NCBI RefSeq assembly: GCF_001017435.1
Contig: NZ_CP011371.1
Location: 1,674,001-1,738,000 of the forward strand
Origin: Caldimonas brevitalea
GTDB taxonomy: Bacteria; Pseudomonadota; Gammaproteobacteria; Burkholderiales; Burkholderiaceae_C
DNA: 64,000 bases
Direction: 5' to 3'
Under the pieces are notes generated by a model, which ran no database searches, was not told where the DNA came from, and was given only the letters and a program-made list of their open reading frames with translations. The translations under genes and the position numbers were made by a program. Each line of letters starts with the position of its first letter. Position 1 is the first letter of the stretch. Shown here piece after piece: positions 46,142 through 54,441 of this stretch.

Positions 46142-46467
46142 GGCTTTCCTTTTTTCACAGCAACAGCAAAGGCCAGGACGCTGGCCCGTCTGTCTTGCAA
46201 ACGCCTCGATGCTATGGAGGCCGCCCTGCTGTGGCGACTCCCGGCTCTCCCACAGAGGTGTCGGAATGCGCCGACAGCGGTTGCCGACCGCGGCGCGCGG
46301 GGGACACGCCTGGCATCCGCAGGGTGAGCCGCAGGGCGAACCTCGATGCTTGTTTCGCGCTGCCCCACGCCCACAAGACGCAAGAGCCGTGCGCACGGTG
46401 CTGGCCTCCCACCCGCCGGCCCTGCGCTAGCCGCCTGTCACGATGTCCCTATTGACAAGACCGGACA
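46142..46467. other. Intergenic stretch without recognised features
   Basis: 326 bases between the hydrolase start and the erythromycin-esterase-like stop. No convincing gene, terminator or palindrome was seen. It must contain the promoter of the hydrolase. Confidence 0.5.
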
Positions 46468-47802
46468 CTAGATGCCGGACGGGTAGGTCTCGGGTTCGGG
46501 GTTGTGTTCCCAGAGCTGCGCGTCGTCTAGCGGACGCACGGCGCGGCTGTGATCGACGTGCACCAGGGCGTCGAACTGTTCGGCGACCGAGGTCTTGAAA
46601 TAGTGACTGAGCAGTTCGGTGTCGGGGCGGTAGATCACGCCGATGGCGCGCGTGAGGTAGGGCCCGTGCAAGGCCCGGCGCAACTCCTCGTCGCCTGTCA
46701 GGGGGAGCCAGGACAACGGCAAGCCCACCTCGTGCATCAGGCGCTCGACGCTGCCCGCCCGAGAGGGCCGCACGGTTTTGTGCTCGACCGGCGCGTCCCA
46801 GTCCGATGCGGCGGCGACCCGGCCGGTATGCGTCGTGAAGCCCAGCAAAAACGTCTCGTGGGGTGCCCGCTCCCGCATCAACTGGCCCAGGTTCACCTGT
46901 CCGTCGTGTCGCACGTCGGTGGCCCGCGCATCGCCGATGTGCGAGTTGTGGGCCCATACGACGATGCGGGCCGGCCGACCACGCAGCCGCGCCAGGTGCG
47001 ATTGCAGGGCTTGCAAGGTGTCGGCCATGTGGGTGTCGCGCAGATTCCACGAGTCGGAGCGGCCCTGGAACATGGTGCGGTAGTAATGCTCGGCATTGCG
47101 CACCACCCGGGCGTTCTGCTGCGCGTAGAACAACTCGTCGACGCCGGGCTCGCCGCTGCCCTGCGCCGCGCCCCGGCTGCACAGTTCGCGCAACTGCTGC
47201 AGCACCTCGCGCTCGCAATCGTCGCGCAAACCGTAGTTGGTCACATAGCCGTAACGCTGCGGATCTTCGGCCAGATGGTCGAAGCAGGCGTACCGTTCAC
47301 GCGCGCGGGCGGCCGCGTCGGGGTCGGCGTGCGCCAGGTATCGCAGCACGGCGTCCATCGAGGCCCGCAGGCTGTACAGATCGAGTCCGTAGAAGCCCAC
47401 CCGTGCGGCAGGCTCCGCGATGCCCTGGTTGTGTCCACGCAGCCACTCGACGAAGTCGAGCACGTCTTCATTGCGCCACATCCAGCGCGGAAACCGTTCG
47501 AAGCCGCCGAGGGCGGCACGCCCATCCGCGTCGTCGGAAGGCCGCTGCACATAACGACTCACGCGCAGGGCATCCGGCCAGTCGGCCTCGACCGCCACAG
47601 CGTCGAAGCCGTGCGCCTCGACCAGGCGGCGCGTGAGCCGCGCACGCATCCGGTAGAACTCGTGGGTGCCGTGCGTGGCTTCCCCGAGCAGCACGAGCGT
47701 GGCGTCGCCGATGGCTTCGGCCAAGGGGGCGACGTCGTCCAGGTCGCGCAACGGGCGGACGTGGCGCCGCAGTTGCTCCAACACCTTCCGGTCCGCCGTC
47801 AT
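46468..47802 (-). CDS. Erythromycin-esterase-like family protein
   Basis: 444 residues. Family motifs are LLGEATHGTHEFYRMRARLTRRLVE, AVEADWPDALRV, the central YGLDLYSLRASM and VVWAHNSHIGDARATD. The catalytic-type His and Glu in GEATHGTHEF are intact. Chromosomal members of this superfamily are often unlinked to macrolide resistance, so resistance is not implied. It lies 14 bases upstream of no partner of known function; the next gene on the strand is 326 bases away. Confidence 0.9.
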   Translation of the reverse strand: MTADRKVLEQLRRHVRPLRDLDDVAPLAEAIGDATLVLLGEATHGTHEFYRMRARLTRRLVEAHGFDAVAVEADWPDALRVSRYVQRPSDDADGRAALGGFERFPRWMWRNEDVLDFVEWLRGHNQGIAEPAARVGFYGLDLYSLRASMDAVLRYLAHADPDAAARARERYACFDHLAEDPQRYGYVTNYGLRDDCEREVLQQLRELCSRGAAQGSGEPGVDELFYAQQNARVVRNAEHYYRTMFQGRSDSWNLRDTHMADTLQALQSHLARLRGRPARIVVWAHNSHIGDARATDVRHDGQVNLGQLMRERAPHETFLLGFTTHTGRVAAASDWDAPVEHKTVRPSRAGSVERLMHEVGLPLSWLPLTGDEELRRALHGPYLTRAIGVIYRPDTELLSHYFKTSVAEQFDALVHVDHSRAVRPLDDAQLWEHNPEPETYPSGI

Positions 47803-47816
47803 GCTGCCTCGCCGGC

Positions 47817-48143
47817 TCAGTGCAGTGCTCGTTTCAGCGCCGCGATCTCGAGCCGGGCCTCCTGAATCGCCGTGCGCAACTGCGGGTCGACGTGGCGCGC
47901 ATTCCGGCAGGCTTCCATGACACGTTCGCCGACCTGATCTAGCGAATCGAGGTATTCGCGGATCGTCGCCGGGTCCTGCGCCTGCTGCATCGCGTGCTTG
48001 AGTTGGTCGGAGCGACGGTCGAGCTCACCGACGTATTCCTTCACTTCCTGCGGTGCGTAGCCGCTCGAGCGGCAGGCGAGCGCCGCGTCGTCGATGCACA
48101 GTTCGATCTGTTCGAAGCGTTCCCTGACTTGATTGAGTTGCAT
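47817..48143 (-). CDS. Small coiled-coil protein of unknown function
   Basis: 108 residues from ATG 48143. It is predicted to be all helical and highly charged (VRERFEQIELCIDDAALAC, YVGELDRRSDQLKHAMQQAQDPATIREYLDSLDQVGERVMEACRNARHVDPQLRTAIQEARLEIAALK). No family is recognised. It is 14 bases upstream of the erythromycin-esterase-like gene, so they probably share a transcript. Confidence 0.6.
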   Translation of the reverse strand: MQLNQVRERFEQIELCIDDAALACRSSGYAPQEVKEYVGELDRRSDQLKHAMQQAQDPATIREYLDSLDQVGERVMEACRNARHVDPQLRTAIQEARLEIAALKRALH

Positions 48144-48292
48144 GATGTCCTGGCAGTGAGCAGCGATGAATGGATGAAGTGAAGACTGCGCGACGGCCGG
48201 CAGTCCGAAGCCCGCGGGCCGGGGCGTGACCGCCGGCAGCGCGCGGGGCCAGAACACCGAGCAAGCGCCGTTCCGGGGCGCTCCCGGCAAGC

Positions 48293-48664
48293 TCAATGGG
48301 CGGCGTGGGTGCCTGCCGGCGTTGTCGCACGCGGCACATGGTCGGACAGGCGGCGGCACTCCTGAGCACAGCGGCGGCACGCCTGGGCGCAGGCCCGGCA
48401 ATGCGCCATGTCGTGCTGCTCGCATTCCTCGGCGCAGCTGTCGCAGAGGTCGGCGCAGAAGGCCAGAGCGGCACTGTCGGACGAACTGCCGCGCGCCATG
48501 AAGGAGGCTGCCATTCGGCAAGCCTGTGCGCAATCCATGTCGAGCGCAATGCACTTCGCCAAGTGTTTGGGGTCGTCCTCGCTCAGGCACGCAATTGCGC
48601 AGTGGTCGCAGGCGTCGGCGCAGGCGTAGCAGGCTTCGATGCAGGCGGTGTGTTGCTGAGGCAT
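48293..48664 (-). CDS. Cys-rich four-helix-bundle copper-binding protein (DUF326 type)
   Basis: 123 residues with about 17 Cys in repeated CxxxC and CxxC spacing (CIEACYACADACDHC, CADLCDSCAEECEQH, CRACAQACRRCAQEC). This matches the DUF326/Csp-like four-helix bundles, in which Cys lining the core bind many Cu(I) ions. There is no signal peptide, so it would store or buffer copper in the cytoplasm. No copper regulator or pump is adjacent. The ATG at 48664 is the last before the first Cys repeat. Confidence 0.85.
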   Translation of the reverse strand: MPQQHTACIEACYACADACDHCAIACLSEDDPKHLAKCIALDMDCAQACRMAASFMARGSSSDSAALAFCADLCDSCAEECEQHDMAHCRACAQACRRCAQECRRLSDHVPRATTPAGTHAAH

Positions 48665-48883
48665 GGCGTCTCCGTATCGGTTGTGGGGCTGGCGCGGGGC
48701 ACCGTAGATCGGCTCCGCGCCTGTCGCCAAGCGCGGCAAGCCGCGCGCCCGAAACGCCCGCGAAGTGTCGAAACGGGCCGGCCACGGCCCGCCGTGCCCG
48801 CAGGGCGTGCCGGAGGCGATTGCGGCAAAGAGCGCCGTGGCCGACTCAGAGTTACTTGCCGCGTGCGGCACCCGCCCGGTCCG

Positions 48884-49285
48884 TCACGGCCTTGCCGACG
48901 GCCCGCCGGGTCGGCTGCGCTGCGCCACGCGGAACACCTCGGCGCCCAGTTTTGCCAGCATCAGGGGCTTGGTGACGAAGCCGTCGACACCCGCCGCGAA
49001 ACTCGCGGCCCGATCGGCCGGTGTGTAGAACGCGCTGGCGACGATGATGGGGAACCAGGGCAGGTGACCCGCCCCCTGAAGGCGGCGCAGCTCGCGTGTT
49101 GTCTGCAAGCCATCCATCACGGGCATCTGCACGTCCATCAGCACCGCGTCCGGCGCCCGCATGCGGCACTGCGAGATGGCTTCCATGCCGTCGGCAGCCG
49201 TCCGCACGGCATAGCCGAGGGCCTTCAGCATGCCGGCCGCCAGGGTTCGGCTGACCGGGTCATCCTCGACAACGAGAAACTCCAT
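48884..49285 (-). CDS. Stand-alone response-regulator receiver
   Basis: 133 residues from ATG 49285, with GGAG upstream. It is a single receiver domain: acidic pocket Glu7-Asp8-Asp9, phospho-acceptor Asp51 (VLMDVQMPVMDG), switch Ser84 region (IIVASAF) and Lys106 (FVTKP). It has no output domain, so it is a CheY-like relay partner. The multi-PAS hybrid kinase at about 35 kb is a possible donor, which is inference. Confidence 0.9.
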   Translation of the reverse strand: MEFLVVEDDPVSRTLAAGMLKALGYAVRTAADGMEAISQCRMRAPDAVLMDVQMPVMDGLQTTRELRRLQGAGHLPWFPIIVASAFYTPADRAASFAAGVDGFVTKPLMLAKLGAEVFRVAQRSRPGGPSARP

Positions 49286-49483
49286 GCTTGGCTCCAGTGC
49301 AATTCCGGGGCCCTGCTCGAGCGCCCCTGCGGCCGTTGCGGTGCCGACCTTGGCGGGTGCAGGCACGCCGACTGCCGGTGAGGTTGAGTCAGGAGTTCGT
49401 CGCCTCGTGCTGATGGACCGCGCCGGCCCCGGGCCCGCGTTTGACCCTGTGCCCTTTACTTTGCCATCTTCAAGGAGTACGAC

Positions 49484-49924
49484 ATGCAAGGCTTACAACT
49501 GACCCTCAAACTGACCGCCCTCGCTGCCGCCGCTGCAATGGGCCTGTCCGCGTGCGGTCGCCAGGACGAACAACCCGCCGATCCTGTCGCCCAGGCTGAC
49601 ACGACCGGCACCGTCGGCTCGACCAGCGGCACGGGCGCTGCCGGCACCACCGGCACCACCGGTGGCACCGATGCGACGACGGGCACCACCGGCGCGGCGG
49701 GTACCGGCGGTACGGGCAGCACCGGCGCCGCCGGGACCGGGGCCGGAACCGGCGCCACCACCGGCAGCGGCGGCATGGACGCCGGTACCACCGGCACCGG
49801 CGGCGGCACGACGGGTGGCGCTGCGGGTACCACGATGGGCACGACGGGCGCGACCGGCGCTGCGTCGCCCGACAGCGCGGCCTCGGGTGCCCCCGCGGCC
49901 GGCACCGGCACCACCAACCGCTGA
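49484..49924 (+). CDS. Gly/Thr-rich repeat lipoprotein
   Basis: 146 residues with AAGGAG before the ATG. The signal ends in a lipobox (MGLSAC, Cys at about 24), so it is a lipoprotein. After a short acidic linker the rest is built almost wholly of Gly, Thr, Ala and Ser in degenerate units such as GTTGTTGG and TGAAGT. It is probably disordered and exposed at the outer membrane. Function unknown. Confidence 0.75.
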   Translation: MQGLQLTLKLTALAAAAAMGLSACGRQDEQPADPVAQADTTGTVGSTSGTGAAGTTGTTGGTDATTGTTGAAGTGGTGSTGAAGTGAGTGATTGSGGMDAGTTGTGGGTTGGAAGTTMGTTGATGAASPDSAASGAPAAGTGTTNR

Positions 49925-49933
49925 CCAGCGTAT

Positions 49934-49961
49934 CGACGGACCCGGCTTCCCGGGTCCGTCG
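49934..49961 (+). terminator. Perfect 12-bp stem-loop after the lipoprotein gene
   Basis: CGACGGACCCGG pairs exactly with CCGGGTCCGTCG around a CTTC loop, ten bases after the stop. No T-tract follows. Confidence 0.55.
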
Positions 49962-50128
49962 CCCCGATCCGCGGCACCGCGGGTCGGCCCCATCGCCGCG
50001 CTCCGGGGGCCTTGCAGCCCGTCACCGAGGCGCGGCTTTCACACCCCCCAGGGCTCCCGGATGAACCAGGCGCCGGCGCAAGTGTCGTGCGCCAGGTTGC
50101 TCGTGAGCCCTTGTTGGCAGGAGGACGC

Positions 50129-50674
50129 ATGAAACACATCAGATTCGGTCTCGGTGCGGTCGCCGCCGCCTTGTGCATGGCCACCGGCGCCTCAGCGCAG
50201 GGACTGCAGAAACCCGATGTCGCCTTCCTCAAGCAGGCGGCGCAGAACGGCCATGCCGAGGTCGAGAGCAGCAAGATTGCGCAAACCAAGTCACGCAATC
50301 CGCAGGTGAAGGCCTTTGCTGCGCAAATGGTCGAAGACCATACCAAAGTCAATGACGAACTGAAGGCCCTCGCCGCATCCAAAGGCGTGGAACTGCCCAA
50401 TGAGCCTTCCGCGATGCAGAAGGGCAAGACCAAGGTGCTCGGGGCGATGGACGGCGAACGTTTCGACAAGCGTTATGCCGACGAGATGGGCGTCGACGCG
50501 CACGAAGACACCATCAAGCTCTTCAACAAGGCAGCGACCGAGGCCAAGGACCCCGAGGTGAAGGCATTCGCGGCCAAGACGCTGCCGGCGCTGCAGCATC
50601 ATTTGAAGCAGGCGCAGGACCTGAACGCCGCCGTGAAGGCGGGCAAGGGCGAGGGCGCCGCGTCCCGTCCCTGA
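50129..50674 (+). CDS. DUF4142 exported protein
   Basis: 181 residues with GGAGG before the ATG. It has a signal peptide (GLGAVAAALCMATGASA), then a DUF4142 ferritin-like helical bundle (DVAFLKQAAQNGHAEVESSKIAQTKSRNPQVKAFAAQMVEDHTKVNDELKALAASKGV). The conserved MVEDH and ADEMG stretches are present. The family is periplasmic and of unknown function, often stress-linked. Confidence 0.9.
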   Translation: MKHIRFGLGAVAAALCMATGASAQGLQKPDVAFLKQAAQNGHAEVESSKIAQTKSRNPQVKAFAAQMVEDHTKVNDELKALAASKGVELPNEPSAMQKGKTKVLGAMDGERFDKRYADEMGVDAHEDTIKLFNKAATEAKDPEVKAFAAKTLPALQHHLKQAQDLNAAVKAGKGEGAASRP

Positions 50675-50680
50675 TCTTGC

Positions 50681-50711
50681 GGCGGGCCGCCCGCCTGGCG
50701 GGCGGCCCGCC
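50681..50711 (+). terminator. Very stable GC hairpin after the DUF4142 gene
   Basis: Two 15-base arms beginning GGCGGGCCGCC are exact reverse complements with a single T between them, so the true loop is a few bases larger. It starts seven bases after the stop. No T-tract is seen. Confidence 0.5.
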
Positions 50712-50869
50712 CCGGCGCAGAACCGCGCGTTCCTCGCGCCCCACCGCGAGGCATCAAACGTGCACGGCTTCACGAACACCGCGCTACTCCCAGTCTCCGA
50801 TCCTCATCAAGTCCTGCCAGGACGGGCCGATATCTCCTGAAGAAGACGGCGGACATGTCACCGCTGTCC

Positions 50870-50891
50870 GCGTTCCCGCGCGCGGGAACGC
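50870..50891. promoter_or_regulatory. Perfect 22-bp palindrome before the Cache-domain gene
   Basis: The half-site GCGTTCCCGCG is followed directly by its reverse complement, 20 bases before the ATG at 50912. It can be a protein-binding palindrome or a leader hairpin. Confidence 0.45.
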
Positions 50892-50911
50892 CTTCCCTGA
50901 TGGAGTGACCC

Positions 50912-51373
50912 ATGAAACGAACCGTCCTGAAACTCACCGCCGGCCTCGCGTTCGGCCTCATGTTCGCCGGCTCCGCCGTCGCGGCCGACAGCGGCACCAA
51001 GCCCGAAGCCATCGCGCTGGCCAAGAAGGCGGCCGCGATGTATGCGGCGCAAGGCCAGGAGAAAACCTACGCCGAGATCAACAACAAGAACGGTCAGTTC
51101 ATCGACCGTGACATGTATGTGTTCGTGCTGAACACCGCCGGCAACGTCACCGCCCACGGCGCCAACCACAACCTGATCGGCAAGCCCTTGCTCAACCTCA
51201 AGGACGCCGACGGCAAGCTGTTCGCGCAAGAACTGATTGCGGTCATCAAGAGCGGCAAGAGCGGCTGGGTCGACTACAAGTGGCCCAACCCGGTGACCAA
51301 GCAGATCGAAGCCAAGACCACCTACGTGGAGCCTGCGGGCGACATCGGCTTCGCAGTCGGCATCTACAAGTAA
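50912..51373 (+). CDS. Periplasmic single-Cache-domain protein
   Basis: 153 residues with a signal peptide ([18 protein letters not shown]) and one Cache domain ([87 protein letters not shown]). The domain stands alone, with no transducer. It is 82 bases upstream of a chemoreceptor gene and may present a ligand to it in the periplasm; that is inference from position. Confidence 0.9.
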   Translation: MKRTVLKLTAGLAFGLMFAGSAVAADSGTKPEAIALAKKAAAMYAAQGQEKTYAEINNKNGQFIDRDMYVFVLNTAGNVTAHGANHNLIGKPLLNLKDADGKLFAQELIAVIKSGKSGWVDYKWPNPVTKQIEAKTTYVEPAGDIGFAVGIYK

Positions 51374-51455
51374 TTCCCGGCAGCCGGATGCCAGGGGGAG
51401 GGCGCAGTCTGTGCGTCCTTGCGCCCTGGCGTCGGCCCTTACCCGTGGGCCTGTA

Positions 51456-53219
51456 ATGAAGTTCCTTTCCTCTATCACCGTCAAGCAACGCCTGGCGCTC
51501 GGTTTCGGGTTCATGGCGCTGCTGCTGGCCGTCCTGGCCGGCGTCGGCCACCTCGGCGCCGTGCGCACGCAGGCGCTGATCCAGCACAACCTGGAAAGCG
51601 CCACCGCCCGCTTCGCCGTGGCCGCCGAGATGCGCGACCAGAGCATGCAGTACGACGTCGCCATCCGGAACATCGGCCTGGCCAGCGATCCGACCGTGAT
51701 GCAACAGGACGAGGCGCGCGCCAAAGAGGCCGACAGCCGTTTCGTCGCAGCGCTCGATGAACTGGTCGCCACCAGCACGTCCGAAGCCGAGAAGAGCGCG
51801 CTGCAGCGTGTGCGGCAGCTGCGTGACGAGACGGCGCCGCTCAGCACCAAGGCGATGCAACTGGCCCTGGCCTTCCAGCCGCAAGACGCGGTGGCCTTGA
51901 TCACCAGCAAAGTCGACCCGCTGTCGCAACAGCGCCGCGCGGTCATCAACGAATTCGCGCAGACCCAGAAACAAGTCGCCAAGCAGGCGATGGACGAGAT
52001 CAACGCCCGGGCGGAGCGCTCCAAGGCGGTGATGCTGCTGGCCGGCACGCTCGGCGTGTTGGGCGCCTTTGTCTGCGCCTGGCTGGTCAGCCGCGCCATC
52101 ACCCGGCCCCTCGCCGAAGCCGTGCATGTCGCCGAGACCGTGGCGCGCGGAGACCTGACGATCGAGGTGAAAGCGACCTCGCGCGACGAGATCGGCCGCC
52201 TGGTCGAAGCCTTGGGCAAGATGACGGCGAGCCTGCGCAGCGTCATCGGGTCGGTCCGGTCGTCCACCGACAGCATCAGCACCGCGTCGTCGGAGATCGC
52301 CTCGGGCAGCCACGACCTGAGCGCCCGCACCGAGCAGGCGGCCTCGAGCCTGCAGCAAACGGCGTCGTCGATGGAGCAGCTGACCGGCACCGTGCGGCAG
52401 TCCGCCGACGCGGCGCGGCAGGCGAACCAGCTCGCGTCGTCCGCCTCTGCGGTGGCAGCGCGCGGTGGCAAGGTGGTGGCCGACGTGGTCACGACGATGG
52501 AAGAGATCAACTCGGCCTCCAAGAAGATCGCCGACATCATCGGCGTGATCGACGGCATCGCCTTCCAGACCAACATCCTGGCGCTGAACGCGGCGGTGGA
52601 AGCCGCTCGCGCCGGCGAACAAGGCCGCGGTTTCGCGGTGGTGGCCGGCGAAGTGCGCAACCTGGCGCAACGCAGCGCGCAGGCCGCCAAGGAGATCAAG
52701 AGCCTGATCGGCGCGAGCGTTGAAAAGGTCGACTCAGGCGCCCGCCTGGTGCAGGACGCCGGCGCGACGATGACCGAGATCGTGGCCTCGGTGCAGCGGG
52801 TGACCGACATCATGGGCGAGATCACGGCAGCCACGGCCGAGCAGAACGACGGCCTGGGGCAGATCAACAGCGCCGTCGGTCGTCTCGACCAGATGACCCA
52901 GCAGAACGCTGCCCTCGTCGAGCAGTCCGCAGCGGCCGCCGAGAGCATGAAAGACCAGGCACACCGGCTTGCCGAGGTGGTCGGCTCGTTCAAGTTGGCA
53001 CGTGAGGCCGGGGTGCAAGCCCGCGCGCTGGTCGACAAGCGCCCGGCCGCTGTCGTGCCGCCGCCTGTGGCAGCCGCACCGCGCACGCCGCCGGTCGCCG
53101 CCGCCCCCAAGGCGGCCCCGGTGCAGCCGCCGGCTCCGACCGTTGCCGCCACCCCCCAAGCTCTGCCGGCCACCGCCACCGCGGTGGCGAGCGGCAGCGA
53201 CGACTGGGAGACCTTCTGA
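51456..53219 (+). CDS. Methyl-accepting chemotaxis protein
   Basis: 587 residues. The first helix is at about 12-32, followed by a four-helix-bundle sensor domain, then the second helix at about 190-212 ([20 protein letters not shown]). A HAMP domain and a signalling domain follow, with the conserved hairpin [39 protein letters not shown]. After a Pro/Ala linker the protein ends in DDWETF, the CheR/CheB-docking pentapeptide form. It senses a periplasmic cue and controls CheA. No strong ribosome site precedes the ATG. Confidence 0.95.
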   Translation: MKFLSSITVKQRLALGFGFMALLLAVLAGVGHLGAVRTQALIQHNLESATARFAVAAEMRDQSMQYDVAIRNIGLASDPTVMQQDEARAKEADSRFVAALDELVATSTSEAEKSALQRVRQLRDETAPLSTKAMQLALAFQPQDAVALITSKVDPLSQQRRAVINEFAQTQKQVAKQAMDEINARAERSKAVMLLAGTLGVLGAFVCAWLVSRAITRPLAEAVHVAETVARGDLTIEVKATSRDEIGRLVEALGKMTASLRSVIGSVRSSTDSISTASSEIASGSHDLSARTEQAASSLQQTASSMEQLTGTVRQSADAARQANQLASSASAVAARGGKVVADVVTTMEEINSASKKIADIIGVIDGIAFQTNILALNAAVEAARAGEQGRGFAVVAGEVRNLAQRSAQAAKEIKSLIGASVEKVDSGARLVQDAGATMTEIVASVQRVTDIMGEITAATAEQNDGLGQINSAVGRLDQMTQQNAALVEQSAAAAESMKDQAHRLAEVVGSFKLAREAGVQARALVDKRPAAVVPPPVAAAPRTPPVAAAPKAAPVQPPAPTVAATPQALPATATAVASGSDDWETF

Positions 53220-53257
53220 ACCCGCGTCCACCCACCCACTGACCCGGCATCGACGTC

Positions 53258-54421
53258 ATGAGCACCTCGACTTCCATCGACCTCGGCCCCGCCGTTCTCA
53301 GGGGGGCGAGTACGGCATCCAGCGCCGAGCAAGCGGCCGCCGATCTGCATGAGCAGATCTGGCGGCCGGGGCTCGCTCTGGTGGTGGTGTTCTGCTCGCC
53401 GTCGTACCCGCGCGACGCGCTGGCGCGGGCGTTGCGGGAGCGCTTCGGCGAAACACCGGTGGTCGGCTGTACCACCGGCGCCGAGATCGGGCCCGGCGGC
53501 TACCAAGTCGACTCGCTGACCGGTTTCAGTTTGTCGGCGCGCGAGTTCTCGGTGTCTTTGCGGGCGATCGAGGGCTTGCAGGATTACGTCTCCAGCGAGG
53601 GGGAGCTGATCGTCCAATCGCTGCTCGGCGACCTGGCTCGTAAAAGCCGCATGCCGACCCGCGAGAACACTTTCGCTTTCCTGCTGATCGATGGCAACTC
53701 GCGTCGTGAAGAACGGGTCACGCACTCGCTGCACAACGCGCTGGGTGACATCGAGCTGTTCGGTGGGTCGGCCGGCGACGGGCTCGAGCCCGGCTTGGAG
53801 CCTTACGTCCTGCACGACGGAGCCTTCCATCGCGATGCCGCCGTGGTCATGCTGGTGTCGACCACGCGGCCTTTCGTGGTCTTCAAGACCGAAAGCTACG
53901 TGCCCAGCCCGATCAAGATGGTGATCACCGACGCCGACCCGGAAACCCGCTCGGTGCGCGAGATCAACGGCGAGCGCGCGGCGGTGGAATACGCGCGCCT
54001 GATCGGGGTCGACCTCGACAGGATCGACGTCAACACCTTCGCCCGCTACCCGGTCGGCGTGATGCGGCGCGGCGAATACTATCCCCGCGCGATCGCCTGG
54101 CTCGGCGAAGAGCAGAGCCTGACCTTCGCCTGTGCCATCGACACCGGCGTCGTGTTGTCGGTGTCGCAGGCGACCGACCTCATCGAAGGCCTGACCCAGC
54201 GTCTCGCCGCCGTGACCCGCCAGATCGGCGAGCCCGAGCTGTTGATCGCCTGCGACTGCGTTTTGCGCTTTTTCGAGATGCGGGAGCACGCCATCGTGCC
54301 CCAGGCGGGCGCCGTGATGGCTGCCCACAACGCGGTCGGCTTCTGCACCTACGGCGAACAGTACAACTCCATGCACATCAACCAGACCTTGACGGCAGTG
54401 GCCATCGGACGCGCACGCTAG
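53258..54421 (+). CDS. FIST-domain sensory protein
   Basis: 387 residues with FIST N- and C-terminal domains (VVFCSPSYPRDALARALRERFGETPVVGCTTGAEIG near the start; GGSAGDGLEPGLEPYVLHDG centrally; FEMREHAIVPQAGAVMAAHNAVGFCTYGEQYNSMHINQTLTAVA at the end). FIST proteins are thought to bind small ligands such as amino acids in the cytoplasm and feed signalling proteins. It lies between a chemoreceptor and a GGDEF-EAL gene, 20 bases before the latter. Confidence 0.9.
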   Translation: MSTSTSIDLGPAVLRGASTASSAEQAAADLHEQIWRPGLALVVVFCSPSYPRDALARALRERFGETPVVGCTTGAEIGPGGYQVDSLTGFSLSAREFSVSLRAIEGLQDYVSSEGELIVQSLLGDLARKSRMPTRENTFAFLLIDGNSRREERVTHSLHNALGDIELFGGSAGDGLEPGLEPYVLHDGAFHRDAAVVMLVSTTRPFVVFKTESYVPSPIKMVITDADPETRSVREINGERAAVEYARLIGVDLDRIDVNTFARYPVGVMRRGEYYPRAIAWLGEEQSLTFACAIDTGVVLSVSQATDLIEGLTQRLAAVTRQIGEPELLIACDCVLRFFEMREHAIVPQAGAVMAAHNAVGFCTYGEQYNSMHINQTLTAVAIGRAR

Positions 54422-54441
54422 GACGCACAGGGCTGCACGCG

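Noticed and set aside
46468..47802. Macrolide resistance gene
   Set aside because: The family match is to the broad erythromycin-esterase superfamily; no mobile or resistance context supports a resistance role.
49600..49920. Possible tandem DNA repeat or CRISPR-like array
   Set aside because: The repetition comes from degenerate Gly/Thr codons of the lipoprotein; units vary in length and there are no spacers.
50858..54376. Very long minus-strand open frame opposite the Cache, chemoreceptor and FIST genes
   Set aside because: The plus-strand genes have clear domains; the antisense frame is open because of GC-rich codon bias and shows no recognisable motif.
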